DNA from: Prochlorococcus sp. AG-347-K10
GTDB taxonomy: Bacteria; Cyanobacteriota; Cyanobacteriia; PCC-6307; Cyanobiaceae
NCBI GenBank assembly: GCA_003278955.1
Contig: QCCB01000001.1
Coordinates: forward strand, 62,001 to 126,000
Direction: 5' to 3'
DNA length: 64,000 nucleotides
Under the pieces are notes generated by a model that saw only the letters and a program-made list of their open reading frames with translations, was not told the DNA's origin and did no database searches. Below, one piece after another: positions 25,768 to 36,205 of the stretch (positions are counted from its first letter, which is position 1; the number at the start of each line of letters is the position of its first letter). A program made the translations under genes and the position numbers.

Positions 25768-26280
25768 TTGACATTGAATATTCCCAACTTATTATCGATA
25801 TCTCGCCTTTTCCTTGTATTTCCATTAATACTTTTTTTAGAAATTAACAGACCTTTTTATGTCTTTATATTGATTATTATTGGAGGTTTAACTGATTATT
25901 TTGACGGGTTAATTGCAAGGGAATTTAATCTTAAAACCAGGTTAGGAGCTATCCTTGATCCTTTAAGCGATAAAGTATTCTATTTGATTCCTTTAACCTT
26001 CCTTTGTAAAAATAATTTAATACCCTTCTGGTCTTTGTCATTAATTTTATTTAGAGAATTAATTATCTCTAGCCTGAGGAACTCTACAAAAGACGGGTTA
26101 CCAGCATCTATGTTGGGTAAATTTAAAACATTTTTCTTTTTTATTTCAGTAATCGCCTTCTTTACACCATTAAAAATAAGCTTATTGAATAATTTGGCTT
26201 TGATTTTTTATTGGTTAGGATTCATCCTGACTTTTGTGACTTTATTAGGCTATTTAAGAATTAAAAAGAATATAATCTGA
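25768..26280 (+). CDS. pgsA: Phosphatidylglycerophosphate synthase
   Basis: A membrane CDP-alcohol phosphotransferase making phosphatidylglycerophosphate from CDP-diacylglycerol and glycerol-3-phosphate; phosphatidylglycerol is essential in thylakoids. The signature D-x2-DG-x2-AR-x8-G-x3-D-x3-D is readable in TDYFDGLIAREF and RLGAILDPLSD. Several hydrophobic helices follow. Only TTG starts exist in frame. I choose 25768 because it yields MTLNIPNLLSISR, matching the family's M-x-x-NIP opening; TTG at 25693 would add 25 residues. Confidence 0.9.
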   Translation: MTLNIPNLLSISRLFLVFPLILFLEINRPFYVFILIIIGGLTDYFDGLIAREFNLKTRLGAILDPLSDKVFYLIPLTFLCKNNLIPFWSLSLILFRELIISSLRNSTKDGLPASMLGKFKTFFFFISVIAFFTPLKISLLNNLALIFYWLGFILTFVTLLGYLRIKKNII

Positions 26281-27174
26281 ATTTTCTTCAAACTCCTCAC
26301 TCTTTTTATTATTAAAATCTTTCACAAAACTATCCTTTAAACCCTTAATTAAATCAAAATTAGGCACCCACTCTAAATCACGTTTAATCTTAGAAATATC
26401 AGTCAGATAATGATTTAATCTAATTGGAAATCCCTTTCGAGATTTAGGATCTAATTTTTGATAATCAAATGTTCTTAAAGAAATCTCAGTTTGGTTTAAT
26501 CCAAGAACATTCGCACAGAAATAAATTAAACCCTTTATTGTTACTCCTTTTTCACCTGAACAGTTGTAAATATTATTTGTAGAATTTTCAAAATTCATGC
26601 ACCTAATCATTACATCAGTTAGATCCGAAACATGACCTAGCTGAGTAATTAAGGAGCCATCACCAGGGATTGGTATAGATTTTTTAGTAAATAACCTTTC
26701 AAAAAACCAATTTTCAATTTTGTTATAATTTCCTGGTCCATAAATATAAGTAGGTCTAAAACTTGTGAAAGGAATTTTTTGTTTTATCAACCAATTTTCT
26801 GTCTCAAACTTTCCTTTGTGCCTACTATTTGGATCAATTGGATCCTCTTCGGTTAAGGGTAGTTCACAATTATCTTTATAAACCCCTGCAGAGCTGACAT
26901 ATATATATCTCTGGAAAGAATTATCTAAATTTTCTATAAGAAGTTTAGTTTGTTCTAATTCTCGTCCAGAAATATCATAAACAACATCATACTTTTTATT
27001 TCTCAGCTTAACTATACTTTCTAATTTATTCCTATCACCTTTAATTAAATTTGTTTTTCCAGGATTAGCTTTATTACCTCTCGTAAAAATATCAATATCA
27101 TGATTTTGACTTAATAACTTTCCTACCAAAGACTTGCCAACAAATCTAGTGCCACCCATTACAAGAATTTTCAT
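26254..27174 (-). CDS. NAD-dependent epimerase/RNA-binding protein, CSP41b-like
   Basis: About 306 residues; the ATG at 27172-27174 gives MKILVMGGTRFVGKSLVGKL with the GxxxxxG dinucleotide motif (GGTRFVG). An atypical SDR of the chloroplast stem-loop-binding CSP41b type, seen in YIYVSSAGVYK, RPTYIYGPGNYN and the C-terminal YLTDISKIKRDLEWVP. Plant CSP41 proteins bind and stabilise chloroplast RNAs; cyanobacterial function is less clear. Its end overlaps pgsA by about 27 bases on the other strand. Confidence 0.8.
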   Translation of the reverse strand: MKILVMGGTRFVGKSLVGKLLSQNHDIDIFTRGNKANPGKTNLIKGDRNKLESIVKLRNKKYDVVYDISGRELEQTKLLIENLDNSFQRYIYVSSAGVYKDNCELPLTEEDPIDPNSRHKGKFETENWLIKQKIPFTSFRPTYIYGPGNYNKIENWFFERLFTKKSIPIPGDGSLITQLGHVSDLTDVMIRCMNFENSTNNIYNCSGEKGVTIKGLIYFCANVLGLNQTEISLRTFDYQKLDPKSRKGFPIRLNHYLTDISKIKRDLEWVPNFDLIKGLKDSFVKDFNNKKSEEFEENSDYILFNS

Positions 27175-27266
27175 ATTCAAAAAATATTTATCTGAAGTAG
27201 TAATCTTAAATAGAATTACATATTGAATAGTACTACTAAGAAGTAATTTATGAAAAGGAAGATTCT

Positions 27267-28034
27267 ATGGAACTAATACCAGCAATTGATTTAATGAATG
27301 GTAAGTGTGTAAGGCTTTTTAAGGGCGACTTTAACAAAAGAAAAGACTTCACAAAAGATCCACACGAGCAGGCTAAATTTTGGGAAAGCGAAGGAGCAAA
27401 ATATATACATATAGTTGATTTGGATGCTGCAAAAACTGGATCTCCAACAAACGATAAATCAATAAAAAAGATTGCAAAAACAGTTAACGTACCTATTCAA
27501 ATAGGAGGTGGGATAAGGTCTCAAGAAAGGATAGAACAATTATTTTCTTATGGTATTGAGAAAGTTATAATGGGAACCTCTGCAATAGAAAATAAAGAAT
27601 TAGTTAAAGACTTATCAAATAAATTTCCTGGAAGGATAATTGTTGGTATAGATGCAAAAGATGGGAAAGTTAGTACAAGGGGTTGGCTTGAACAATCTAA
27701 TATTTTAGCCACAGATTTGGTAAAGGAGTTTTCTTCATTTAAGATCGCTAGTTTTATTGTTACAGATATAAATACTGATGGGACGTTAGAGGGAACAAAT
27801 GAAGAATTCATAAACAGCATACTTGAAATTACAGATACTCCAGTAATAGCCTCAGGAGGTGTTGGTTCAATTTCTGATTTATTATCGTTAGTAAAATTAG
27901 AAAATTCTGGACTCTTTGGAGTAATTGTAGGTAAAGCTCTATATGAAAATAAATTCACGATAAACGAAGCGAAAAATGTACTATCATCAGAGAGATTAAA
28001 TGACATTGATTTAAACAGAAATTATTACGCTTAA
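27267..28034 (+). CDS. hisA: Phosphoribosylformimino-5-aminoimidazole carboxamide ribotide isomerase
   Basis: A 255-residue (beta/alpha)8 isomerase of histidine biosynthesis. Catalytic aspartates are Asp8 (MELIPAIDLMNGK) and Asp129 (VGIDAKDGKV). The phosphate-binding loops IQIGGGIRS and VIASGGVGS are present. Full length. Stand-alone gene; other histidine genes are not in the window. Confidence 0.96.
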   Translation: MELIPAIDLMNGKCVRLFKGDFNKRKDFTKDPHEQAKFWESEGAKYIHIVDLDAAKTGSPTNDKSIKKIAKTVNVPIQIGGGIRSQERIEQLFSYGIEKVIMGTSAIENKELVKDLSNKFPGRIIVGIDAKDGKVSTRGWLEQSNILATDLVKEFSSFKIASFIVTDINTDGTLEGTNEEFINSILEITDTPVIASGGVGSISDLLSLVKLENSGLFGVIVGKALYENKFTINEAKNVLSSERLNDIDLNRNYYA

Positions 28035-28113
28035 AAGAGTATAAAAATTGATTTAAGGCTGGTATTTGCAGTAATTGTTAGTTAATTTTGTATAAGAGAT
28101 AAGAAATCTAGTC

Positions 28114-29730
28114 TTGGAATTAATTACAAAAAAATCGATATTGATTATTGCTCCAAGCTTAATAGCAGAATCTTTATCGCTTAAGTTAACATCACTAGAC
28201 CAAAATTTAGACATTAATTTCAATAATGGAACAGGTGATAAAACTCCGGAATTAGTTATATGGAATGTTCTTAATTTTCAATCAGAAGATCTTATAATGC
28301 TAGAGTTATTGAAATTAAGAGAAAGATATGATGAGTCAAAGTTTCTTATAATTCTCTCTGGCAAACTTGTATATGAAGCAAATACCCCTCCATCGTTTAA
28401 TGCTGAAGGTTTTCTTTTAAATCCCAGTGCAGAAAAAGTTCTTGAATCTATTGATACCATTTTAAATGGAGGAAGGGTATTTGATATTGAAAATAATTCT
28501 CGAGTTCAATTAAACAAAAATAAGCCCCTCTCTTTAGGTCAAAAGATTCTAACTTCAGGTCTTAAACAAATAGATTCTGAAATCAATTATATATTCAAAT
28601 ATGTTAACTCAGATTCAACACCAGAATTTTATAAATTAATTTTAAAAGGAAGATTAAGAGAACTAATTACTGCAAAATCATTTTTAATTTTCTTATGGGG
28701 TAATTCACTAGAACTTTATACAGAGGCAGTTTACACTGAAAATATAATTAATCTTGAAAATAAGAACACTGTATTCATTAAAAATAAAAACACTACGGAA
28801 ATATGGAATTTAATTTTAGATAGACTAAAAGAAAGGTATAGCTCAACTAACTTACAGGTTGAATTTAATAATTCATCAATAATTCTCTCTGGGATAAAGA
28901 AAGAATTCATTTCACGACTTATTTGCAAAATGTTAGATGAGTTAGACAATTTAGTAAAAAATATTAAGGAAAACTATAAGGAGAAAGATTTTAAAGATGA
29001 TTTAAATTCTCTTATAAAAGAACTTAAAGTTAATACAATTTCAAATATCACAGACAGCTATTTTCGATTAAAGAAAGGAAGCGAATCTATTTCAATAAAT
29101 GATTTTATTTATAGTGAGGTAAGTTGCGAAGAGATAGATAGAGAATCACATGAATTAATAATGTTTATTGAGCCAATTATTAAAAATGAAGCTCTTGACT
29201 ATGATGGGAAATTACTCCCTCTATATGAAACAGAATCATTTTTAATTCTTGAAAATATAATTTCAAATTGGACAATAAGGAACTGTAATTTATTAGCTTC
29301 TGAAATCTTTAATATTTGTTCTTCTTGGCCTGAATTAAGAACTCTACTTATAAATCCCGAATTACAATCGACAAGAAATTTTGAAAGATTTAGAAATAAT
29401 ATTAATAACTATAATCGCTGGCATGATTATATTTATATGCCTATCTATTTGTATGAGAGTAAACGAGAATATATTGACATTATCGATAAAAAATTTACCC
29501 GTTACTTTAAAAATGAAAATAGGGAGAAAGAATTAGAGAATCTAGAGTGGCTACAAAAACAAGTTACATTGTTAGTCGAGATAAGAGATGCCGTAGCACC
29601 GCAGCTAGAAGTTGCGGTAAAATATATCGGAAATCTTTTCGTGACTTTCCTTACAAAGGTTGTTGGTAAAGCTATCGGTTTGGTGGGGAAAGGAATCCTT
29701 CAAGGATTAGGAAGATCAAGTTCAAAGTAA
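28114..29730 (+). CDS. DUF3685 protein, 538 aa
   Basis: A large cyanobacterial protein, start TTG at 28114 (MELITKKSILIIAPSLIAES). The first 125 residues resemble a receiver-like fold (SILIIAPSLIAESLS, KFLIILSGK) but lack a clear phospho-acceptor Asp pair. The C-terminal third (WLQKQVTLLVEIRDAVAPQL, then VGKAIGLVGKGILQGLG) matches the DUF3685 region. Lies 14 bases before the thioredoxin-like gene in a plus-strand run. Function unknown. Confidence 0.75.
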   Translation: MELITKKSILIIAPSLIAESLSLKLTSLDQNLDINFNNGTGDKTPELVIWNVLNFQSEDLIMLELLKLRERYDESKFLIILSGKLVYEANTPPSFNAEGFLLNPSAEKVLESIDTILNGGRVFDIENNSRVQLNKNKPLSLGQKILTSGLKQIDSEINYIFKYVNSDSTPEFYKLILKGRLRELITAKSFLIFLWGNSLELYTEAVYTENIINLENKNTVFIKNKNTTEIWNLILDRLKERYSSTNLQVEFNNSSIILSGIKKEFISRLICKMLDELDNLVKNIKENYKEKDFKDDLNSLIKELKVNTISNITDSYFRLKKGSESISINDFIYSEVSCEEIDRESHELIMFIEPIIKNEALDYDGKLLPLYETESFLILENIISNWTIRNCNLLASEIFNICSSWPELRTLLINPELQSTRNFERFRNNINNYNRWHDYIYMPIYLYESKREYIDIIDKKFTRYFKNENREKELENLEWLQKQVTLLVEIRDAVAPQLEVAVKYIGNLFVTFLTKVVGKAIGLVGKGILQGLGRSSSK

Positions 29731-29744
29731 GTTTTTAAACTTTA

Positions 29745-30293
29745 ATGAAAATAATTCAATGGATCCTTATAGCATTAATTTTCTTAAGTCCATATAAAGC
29801 AAATGCATCAAGAGATTCTAATAGTTACGATGGCAACATATTTCCTATATATGCAGGAAATGGTGCTATTGTTCCTCCCCAAACAACTCTTCAGGAATCA
29901 TTAAAAAATAAAAGAGTAGCAGTTTTATTTTTTTATCTTGACGACAGCTCAGATAGTAAAGCAATGGCTCCAATAATATCTGGTTTAGATTTGATATGGA
30001 GAAATAATATCGATATCATTGCTCTAACTACTGATGAATTACAGGATAAAGAAAAGTCTGATCTTAGAAATGAACCTAATTATTATTGGAACGGATTAAT
30101 TCCACAAACAATTATTTTAAATAGTGATGGTGAAGTTAAATATGATCAAAATGGAATGATTAATATCGATGATTTAAACAAAGTTATAGGAGAACTAAAA
30201 GGAATTAATATAGAAGATACGACATTTTCTGTAGAAAGTTTTAATGAATACAACAGTATCATTTCTGAAAAAAAAGATAAAAACAAAAATTAA
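29745..30293 (+). CDS. Exported thioredoxin-fold protein without CxxC
   Basis: A 182-residue protein with a signal peptide (MKIIQWILIALIFLSPYKAN, cleavage near ANAS), then a thioredoxin fold with strands RVAVLFFYL and IDIIALTT, and PQTIILNSDGEVKYD with the cis-Pro. The active-site position reads DDSSDSKAMAP instead of CxxC, so no dithiol chemistry. The protein is probably luminal or periplasmic and may act as an assembly factor. A strongly basic tail ends it. The CofE-like gene follows after 7 bases. Confidence 0.7.
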   Translation: MKIIQWILIALIFLSPYKANASRDSNSYDGNIFPIYAGNGAIVPPQTTLQESLKNKRVAVLFFYLDDSSDSKAMAPIISGLDLIWRNNIDIIALTTDELQDKEKSDLRNEPNYYWNGLIPQTIILNSDGEVKYDQNGMINIDDLNKVIGELKGINIEDTTFSVESFNEYNSIISEKKDKNKN

Positions 30294-30300
30294 TTAAAAA

Positions 30301-31470
30301 ATGATATTAATAAATATCCTCTTAGTTCTTTTAATTTTTTTAATTCTTTCAGATTTATATATTAAAAACTCACCCAAATCAAAGTTAAATCTGGTACCTA
30401 TCAATTACAAAATCAAAAAAAAGGATGGTTTCAACGAATTAATTATTGATTTAAAAATAACTAATAAAAGTAAAACCAAAGAGACTATGGTATCTAATAT
30501 AAATTTTGAATTAGATTTTTTTAAAAATAAAGGTAACGAATATTGCCAAAATTTTAATTATCGAGAAGATATTTATATAAATGAAAATAATAAAATTAAG
30601 AATTTAAATAATTACTGGCCAACAACAATTATCAAGTCAAATTCAGAATTATTTGTAAGAATAATATATAAATTTAGCAATTACAATTTTAGAAAAAAAA
30701 TAAAATATCTATGGTTAAAAGTATTTTGGGAGAACTATGGACATTTTGGTATTTCAAATAATAAGGATTGTTTGTTAATTAATTTAGATGGTCAAAAACA
30801 AAGGCCGAAAGAAGTTTTTGAAATTCCAATAAATAATAAATATAAAGCTTTTGCTATTAAAACTGATTTACTTGGTTGCTTTGATAACCCAGTAAATACT
30901 GTGATTGAATACTGCAAAGGAATTGTAGAAAAAAATGATATTTTAACAATCGGAGAGAGTCCACTAGCGATTATGCAAAATAGATATATTTCCCCTCAAA
31001 ATTTAGAATATAGTTTATTTTCGAAAGCTTTATGTTATTTTTTTCACCCTACAAGTAGTCTCGCAACAGCTTGCGGCATGCAATTATTAATAAATAGAAT
31101 TGGAGTCACAAGAATAACCTTTGCACTATTTGTTGGATTTCTCTTCAAATTAATTGGTATCAAGGGTATGTTTTATAGGTTAACTGGTTCAGAATCATCC
31201 CTCATTGATGACATAAGCGGTACAGTTACACCTTACGACAAGAGTATAGTTATGGGTCCTCTCAATGCGGATTTATTTTGTAAGGAGGTCTCGAACTATC
31301 TAAATATAGATGTTGCTGTTGTCGATGTTAATGATCTTGGAGGTGTGAAAGTCTTGGCCAGTTCAAATAAAAAAGTAAATAAAATACTCAAAAGAAACTT
31401 AATATCTAATCCAGCTGGCAATGGAGATGAAAAAACCCCTATAGTATTAATAAGAGAAAAAAGTAAATGA
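30301..31470 (+). CDS. CofE-like (F420-0:gamma-glutamyl ligase family) protein
   Basis: A 389-residue protein: an N-terminal membrane helix (MILINILLVLLIFLILSDLY), a 150-residue domain rich in beta strands, and a C-terminal CofE-like domain (YKAFAIKTDLLGCFDN, VEKNDILTIGESPLAI, SIVMGPLNADLFCKEV, VAVVDVNDLGGVKV). CofE adds glutamate to coenzyme F420, which cyanobacteria are not known to make, so the substrate must be something else. Shares ATGA with the next gene (GNAT). Confidence 0.78.
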   Translation: MILINILLVLLIFLILSDLYIKNSPKSKLNLVPINYKIKKKDGFNELIIDLKITNKSKTKETMVSNINFELDFFKNKGNEYCQNFNYREDIYINENNKIKNLNNYWPTTIIKSNSELFVRIIYKFSNYNFRKKIKYLWLKVFWENYGHFGISNNKDCLLINLDGQKQRPKEVFEIPINNKYKAFAIKTDLLGCFDNPVNTVIEYCKGIVEKNDILTIGESPLAIMQNRYISPQNLEYSLFSKALCYFFHPTSSLATACGMQLLINRIGVTRITFALFVGFLFKLIGIKGMFYRLTGSESSLIDDISGTVTPYDKSIVMGPLNADLFCKEVSNYLNIDVAVVDVNDLGGVKVLASSNKKVNKILKRNLISNPAGNGDEKTPIVLIREKSK

Positions 31471-32522
31471 AAAAAGATACCTCTTATTCTTTTCAATCTA
31501 AAAAAGGAGTGGAAGTAACTTTTGAAGAACTCCATATAAGGCACATTAATCTTTTAATAGATATTAAAAATAAGGAATTGAATAATTGGTTTTTAAAGAT
31601 GGCAATTATAAATACCTTTGATGACTTAAAAATTTTTTTAAATAATCTTAAGAAAAATAAAAATAAATGCATAATTGCTATATATGGAAACGAAATTATT
31701 GGTTATTTAAATATTTTTCCTTTAAACAAAAAAGAGACTTGTTTAAAAATATCTAAGCCCAAGTTGATTAACAACAAGTGTTCTTTAACAGATAAACAAT
31801 TAACTTTAGGATTGATAAAAAAATCTATATCAATAAAAGACATCAAAACTTCAAGTTGGATAATTAACGCTGATATAAATAATGTTGACCTCATATCAAC
31901 CTCAAGAGAATTAGGCTTTCAACCGTTAGGAGAGATAATCCTTTGGGATGGTTATGATCTAAATAAATCTATAAATCAAAATACCAATTCCTTTGCATTA
32001 ATTAATGAATTCGAAAACATTAATAAACAAAATATATTAAAAATAGTTAATTTCGTAAGATCAAATCAATCTCCTTTAATAAGAAATATTTTAGATTTTG
32101 ATCAAGATGATATTCTTAAAAGAAATAACTCTAAGAGTGGTGCTTTAATATATCAAAATTCAATTTTATGTACAATTTTAAAAGATATTAATTATCAAAA
32201 TGAAGAAATTTATACTTTAACTATAAGTAGATATTGGGATAAGAGATTCAATTCTATTTTAAAAGAATTTATAAAAAGATTTTTTGAAAAATCACCTGTT
32301 TCATATTTAAAAACCTATAAAGAAAATTCTCAATTAAATCTTTTTCTCGAAGAATGTAATCTCAAAGAAAAAAATCAAGAACTAATTCTTATCAGGAACA
32401 CAATAGTTAAGAATGAAGCCAAACAAGTAAATATAATAAATCAATCTTTGGAATCAATCTTTGAAAAATTAAATCCGCAAGGTAATCCATATCCATCTCC
32501 TTTTCCATTAAAAACAAAGTGA
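31467..32522 (+). CDS. GNAT-like acetyltransferase protein
   Basis: A 351-residue protein. The first 170 residues look like GNAT ([54 protein letters not shown] with [15 protein letters not shown]), and the second half has a similar repeated layout, suggesting two GNAT-type domains with the second degenerate. Starts inside the previous gene's stop (ATGA), ends in GTGA overlapping ruvX. The acceptor is unknown. Confidence 0.65.
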   Translation: MKKDTSYSFQSKKGVEVTFEELHIRHINLLIDIKNKELNNWFLKMAIINTFDDLKIFLNNLKKNKNKCIIAIYGNEIIGYLNIFPLNKKETCLKISKPKLINNKCSLTDKQLTLGLIKKSISIKDIKTSSWIINADINNVDLISTSRELGFQPLGEIILWDGYDLNKSINQNTNSFALINEFENINKQNILKIVNFVRSNQSPLIRNILDFDQDDILKRNNSKSGALIYQNSILCTILKDINYQNEEIYTLTISRYWDKRFNSILKEFIKRFFEKSPVSYLKTYKENSQLNLFLEECNLKEKNQELILIRNTIVKNEAKQVNIINQSLESIFEKLNPQGNPYPSPFPLKTK

Positions 32523-32980
32523 AATTTTGCAAACCAAAACCCAAGTCAATTTTGAGTTTAGATATAGGTACCAAAAGAATAGGATTAGCTTATTGCGATC
32601 CCCTCTGCATAACATCAAATATACTTCCAGCAGTAAAAAGGTTTGAAAATAACCAAGAGATTAAAATCATTAGAAATTATATAAATGAATTTAATTTGAC
32701 TGGGTTTATTGTAGGTATTCCACTAGATGAGGAAGGTCAAATGACCACTCAAGCTATTGACTGTAAAAATTACGGTCAATTACTTTCAAATGAATTAAAG
32801 CTTCCATTTTCTTACGTTAATGAACATAGTTCAACTTGGGAATCTTCAGATAGATTTGGAATAAAAAAAGATAAATCCGGATTGATTGATAGTTTTTCAG
32901 CAAAAATAATACTTGAACAATGGATCGAAGAGGGTCCTGAATTAGAAGAAATAGCTGGTAAACGTCAGATAAAATATTAA
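32519..32980 (+). CDS. ruvX: RuvX/YqgF Holliday-junction-resolvase-like nuclease
   Basis: A 153-residue RNase H-fold protein with a GTG start overlapping the upstream TGA. Motifs are [37 protein letters not shown] and [17 protein letters not shown], covering the acidic residues of the active site. YqgF proteins process the 5' end of 16S rRNA and may resolve junctions. Normal length. Confidence 0.9.
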   Translation: MKFCKPKPKSILSLDIGTKRIGLAYCDPLCITSNILPAVKRFENNQEIKIIRNYINEFNLTGFIVGIPLDEEGQMTTQAIDCKNYGQLLSNELKLPFSYVNEHSSTWESSDRFGIKKDKSGLIDSFSAKIILEQWIEEGPELEEIAGKRQIKY

Positions 32981-33006
32981 TATTAAAAAGAATAGATAAT
33001 TTTTAA

Positions 33007-33543
33007 ATGAAAGAAGCTAATTCAAATGATAATTATGATGCACAGACTCTTTTATTGAATGACTCAAATGGAAACGAGCTATTTTGTTATCTCGAACAAT
33101 TAGTAAATGTTGAAGGCCAAGAATATGCTTTATTAACGCCAGTTGATACGCCAGTAAGTCTTTTTAAGATAAATGAAAAAGGTGAACCTGAACTAATTGA
33201 GAAAATAGATAAAAATGAACAAATACTAAAAAATGCTGAAGCAGTTCTTCAAGAACATGATTTAAGACTTATCAGATCAGCAGTTACATTAACAGTATCA
33301 GGAGAACTTGAAGAACCAATCTACGATGAATTAGAAGAAGATTACGTCGATGATGATAGTGAGAGTTATGAATTGCTCGTTAACTTTAATCTTTTTGACC
33401 AAGAATATGGCTTATATATTCCACTAGATCCTTTTTTTATTGTGGGTAAATTAAAAGACAAAGGTGTCTTATTAGTTGAAGATGATGAGTTCGATAAAAT
33501 TCAACCTTTGATTGAAACTGAGCTTGAAAAAAGTAGTTCTTAA
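33007..33543 (+). CDS. DUF3727 protein
   Basis: A 178-residue cyanobacteria/plastid-type protein, very acidic in the middle (DELEEDYVDDDSESYELL). It has two similar beta-rich halves (FCYLEQLVNVEGQEYALL, LVNFNLFDQEYGLYIPL), as in DUF1292/DUF3727 proteins. The role is unknown. Placed 5 bases before a YqeG-type phosphatase in a continuous operon. Confidence 0.82.
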   Translation: MKEANSNDNYDAQTLLLNDSNGNELFCYLEQLVNVEGQEYALLTPVDTPVSLFKINEKGEPELIEKIDKNEQILKNAEAVLQEHDLRLIRSAVTLTVSGELEEPIYDELEEDYVDDDSESYELLVNFNLFDQEYGLYIPLDPFFIVGKLKDKGVLLVEDDEFDKIQPLIETELEKSSS

Positions 33544-33548
33544 AATAA

Positions 33549-34043
33549 ATGAGATCTATCCTAAAAGTCAATTGGGATTCAAACTTACCAATATATAATA
33601 TTTCTCAATCTGAGTTGCAAAAAAAAGGAATTAATTCTTTATTGCTAGACGTGGATGGGACTCTTGTAAATAGAAAATCCAATATGATCCCAAAAGCTGT
33701 AAAAAATTGGATCATAGAATCTAAAAAACTTTTCTCCTTATATCTTATAAGTAATAATCCATCAAAAAAAAGAATCGCAAAAATAGCGAAAGAATTAAAT
33801 TTAAGGTATAAATACAATGCATCAAAACCAAGAAAAAAAGCAACTTTGTCTGCTATTAAAGAAATTGGCAGAGAGCCAAAAAATATAGCCATTATTGGCG
33901 ACAGAATTTTTACAGATATTATTGTTGGGAATAGATGTGATATAAAAACAATATTAGTTAAGCGATTAAATAGAGATGGCTTGCCTATTAAATTTAATTT
34001 AACTTTGACAATAGAAAAATTAATTTCTCATTTTATAAAATGA
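33549..34043 (+). CDS. YqeG-type HAD IIIA phosphatase
   Basis: A 164-residue HAD phosphatase. Motif I is [11 protein letters not shown], motif [12 protein letters not shown], the Lys is in NASKPRKKA, and motif III is [15 protein letters not shown]. It is homologous to YqeG and to GEP4/PTPMT2-type phosphatidylglycerophosphatases, so it may supply the step after pgsA, but this is inference. It overlaps proB by ATGA. Confidence 0.82.
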   Translation: MRSILKVNWDSNLPIYNISQSELQKKGINSLLLDVDGTLVNRKSNMIPKAVKNWIIESKKLFSLYLISNNPSKKRIAKIAKELNLRYKYNASKPRKKATLSAIKEIGREPKNIAIIGDRIFTDIIVGNRCDIKTILVKRLNRDGLPIKFNLTLTIEKLISHFIK

Positions 34044-35122
34044 AAACTTGGGTTATAAAAATTGGTACTAGTATTTTAAGAGGAACAGAGGGAGTCTCTA
34101 CAGAAGAAGTTATTGAAAACCTTTCTAGATCCTTTACAAGTTTTCTATCAAAAGGCAACAAATTAATTTTAGTAACTAGTGGAGCCGTTGGATTAGGTTG
34201 CCAAAAATTAAATATTAAAACGAGACCAAATGATTTAAGTACACTTCAAGCTACTGCTGCAGTAGGTCAAGTTAATTTAATGTCCTTATACGATAAAGTG
34301 TTTAATAAATTAGGTCATAATATTGCTCAAATTTTAATAACTAAAGCTGATTTCAATTCACGAGAATCCTTTAATAACGCTTCTAAAACTTTAAAAAAAT
34401 TAATCGATTTGAATGTTATTCCAATAGTTAATGAAAATGATACCGTAGCAAATGAAGAGCTTAAATACGGAGATAATGATACCCTTTCTGCTTTAGTTGC
34501 CTTAGCTATAAATGCTAACAAGCTTATTTTATTAACCGATATTGAAAATCTATACTCAAAAGATCCACGTAATAATAAAGATGCGCAACCTATTAAAGAA
34601 GTTCATAATAGTGAATTAAAAGAAATTAAAGACAAAAATATTCAAAACTCTAATAATGAATGGGGAACAGGAGGAATTTCTACAAAATTAATTTCTGCAG
34701 AAATAGCCACAAAAGGAGGAGTTGAAGTCCAACTAGTTGATGGAACTAATAAAAAAAACTTAATTGAAATTTTTCATGATAATAAAATTGGTACTTTATT
34801 TTATCCAGTAGAAAAACCTATAGGTAACAGAAAAAGTTGGCTTTCACATGCAATTCAAACAGTAGGAAAAATTACTTTAGATGATGGTGCTTCTTTTGCA
34901 ATTAAAAAAAAAGGTGCCTCACTTTTAGCGGTTGGCGTTAAGAATGTAGAAGGAAATTTTACAGTTAATCAGGCCGTTAAAATCGTGAATACAAATGATA
35001 AAGAAGTTGCAAAAGGTTTAGTATCAATAAGTAGCGACAAATTAAGAAGTATCTTAAATACTAAAGAAAATAACAATTCCTCGATAATTGTCGTACACAG
35101 AGATGTTCTTGCTCTCTCTTAG
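34040..35122 (+). CDS. proB: Glutamate 5-kinase
   Basis: A 360-residue amino-acid kinase with C-terminal PUA domain, first step of proline synthesis. Motifs are [42 protein letters not shown] and [11 protein letters not shown]; the PUA part starts near residue 275 ([20 protein letters not shown]). The start overlaps the phosphatase stop (ATGA). Full length. Confidence 0.96.
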   Translation: MKTWVIKIGTSILRGTEGVSTEEVIENLSRSFTSFLSKGNKLILVTSGAVGLGCQKLNIKTRPNDLSTLQATAAVGQVNLMSLYDKVFNKLGHNIAQILITKADFNSRESFNNASKTLKKLIDLNVIPIVNENDTVANEELKYGDNDTLSALVALAINANKLILLTDIENLYSKDPRNNKDAQPIKEVHNSELKEIKDKNIQNSNNEWGTGGISTKLISAEIATKGGVEVQLVDGTNKKNLIEIFHDNKIGTLFYPVEKPIGNRKSWLSHAIQTVGKITLDDGASFAIKKKGASLLAVGVKNVEGNFTVNQAVKIVNTNDKEVAKGLVSISSDKLRSILNTKENNNSSIIVVHRDVLALS

Positions 35123-35142
35123 AAAAAAATTAAAACTGAAAA

Positions 35143-36177
35143 ATGCTTTTAAGTGATTTAGTTGATCTAATAAAAAAAGGAAATTCAAATTTTATTAGTG
35201 CTAATATTTTCGAAGATTTAAACATAGATGATGCAGCCTCATTAGATGCTGCAGTTAAACATCAAATATCTTTTTTAGAAGAAAATAATATCCTTAAAGA
35301 AAAATTAGATCAAACTAAAGCATCAGCATTAATAACTACTAACAACGATGAAATCGTTAGTGCCCTAAAGAAACACAAAATATCAATCATAATCGTTAAA
35401 AATCCAAGAATTGCATTTGCAGAAGTTTTGGATTGTTTATATAAAACTATCAATTTCAAACCAGGAATCCACCCTTCAGCGGTTATAGATAAAACAGCAA
35501 TAATTGGAGAAGATTGCCATATTGGACCTAATGTTTATATTGGAGAAAATACTTTAATTGGTGACAATAATCATATTCTTCCTGGATCATCAATTTTAGG
35601 CAATGTTCGAATAGGAAATAATAATATAATTCATCCTAATTGCGTTATTTACGAAAATACCACTCTAAAAGATAATTGTGTAATTAATTCAAATTCTGTT
35701 ATTGGATCAGAGGGATTTGGTTTTATTCCTAAAAATGGCAAATGGGTAAAGATGCCTCAAAAAGGTGGTGTAAAAATAATGAGTTTTGTAGAAATTGGAA
35801 CTAATTGTTGTATTGATAGACCCGCAGTTGGATTTACTTTTATTGATGAGGGAACAAAGTTGGATAATTTAATACAAATAGGTCATGGAGTTAAAATTGG
35901 AAAGAATTGTGCATTTGCAGCACAAGTTGGTATTGCTGGAGGAGCAAAAATTGGAGATGGTGTTATTTTGGCAGGTCAAGTAGGTGTAAATAATAGAGTA
36001 AAAGTTGGTAATAATGTCATAGCAAGTTCAAAATGCGGAATCCATTGTGACGTAGAAGATGGCAAGGTAATTAGTGGTTTCCCCGCAATGGAAAATAAAT
36101 CATGGCTAAGGAGTTCAAGTATTTTTAAAAAATTACCAGAATTGGCAAAAAAACTTAGACAATTAGACAAGCGATAA
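35143..36177 (+). CDS. lpxD: UDP-3-O-acylglucosamine N-acyltransferase
   Basis: A 344-residue left-handed beta-helix acyltransferase of lipid A synthesis. Hexapeptide repeats run from about residue 105 to 300 (IIGEDCHIGPNVYIGENTLI, KIGKNCAFAAQVG, VILAGQVGVNN). The catalytic His lies in IQIGHGVKIG. The N-terminal domain binds the uridine. It shows the organism still makes an N-acylated lipid A precursor. Confidence 0.93.
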   Translation: MLLSDLVDLIKKGNSNFISANIFEDLNIDDAASLDAAVKHQISFLEENNILKEKLDQTKASALITTNNDEIVSALKKHKISIIIVKNPRIAFAEVLDCLYKTINFKPGIHPSAVIDKTAIIGEDCHIGPNVYIGENTLIGDNNHILPGSSILGNVRIGNNNIIHPNCVIYENTTLKDNCVINSNSVIGSEGFGFIPKNGKWVKMPQKGGVKIMSFVEIGTNCCIDRPAVGFTFIDEGTKLDNLIQIGHGVKIGKNCAFAAQVGIAGGAKIGDGVILAGQVGVNNRVKVGNNVIASSKCGIHCDVEDGKVISGFPAMENKSWLRSSSIFKKLPELAKKLRQLDKR

Positions 36178-36205
36178 TTTATTGTTCTATTAAACAAAAA
36201 TTTAA

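Noticed and set aside
26285..26310. ACTCCTCAC-like string resembling the Yfr1 RNA core
   Set aside because: It lies inside the coding end of the CSP41-like gene and lacks the rest of the Yfr1 motif and flanking stems.
27548..28006. Open frame of 152 codons antisense to hisA
   Set aside because: Complete overlap with a highly conserved enzyme gene; composition is that of a mirror frame.
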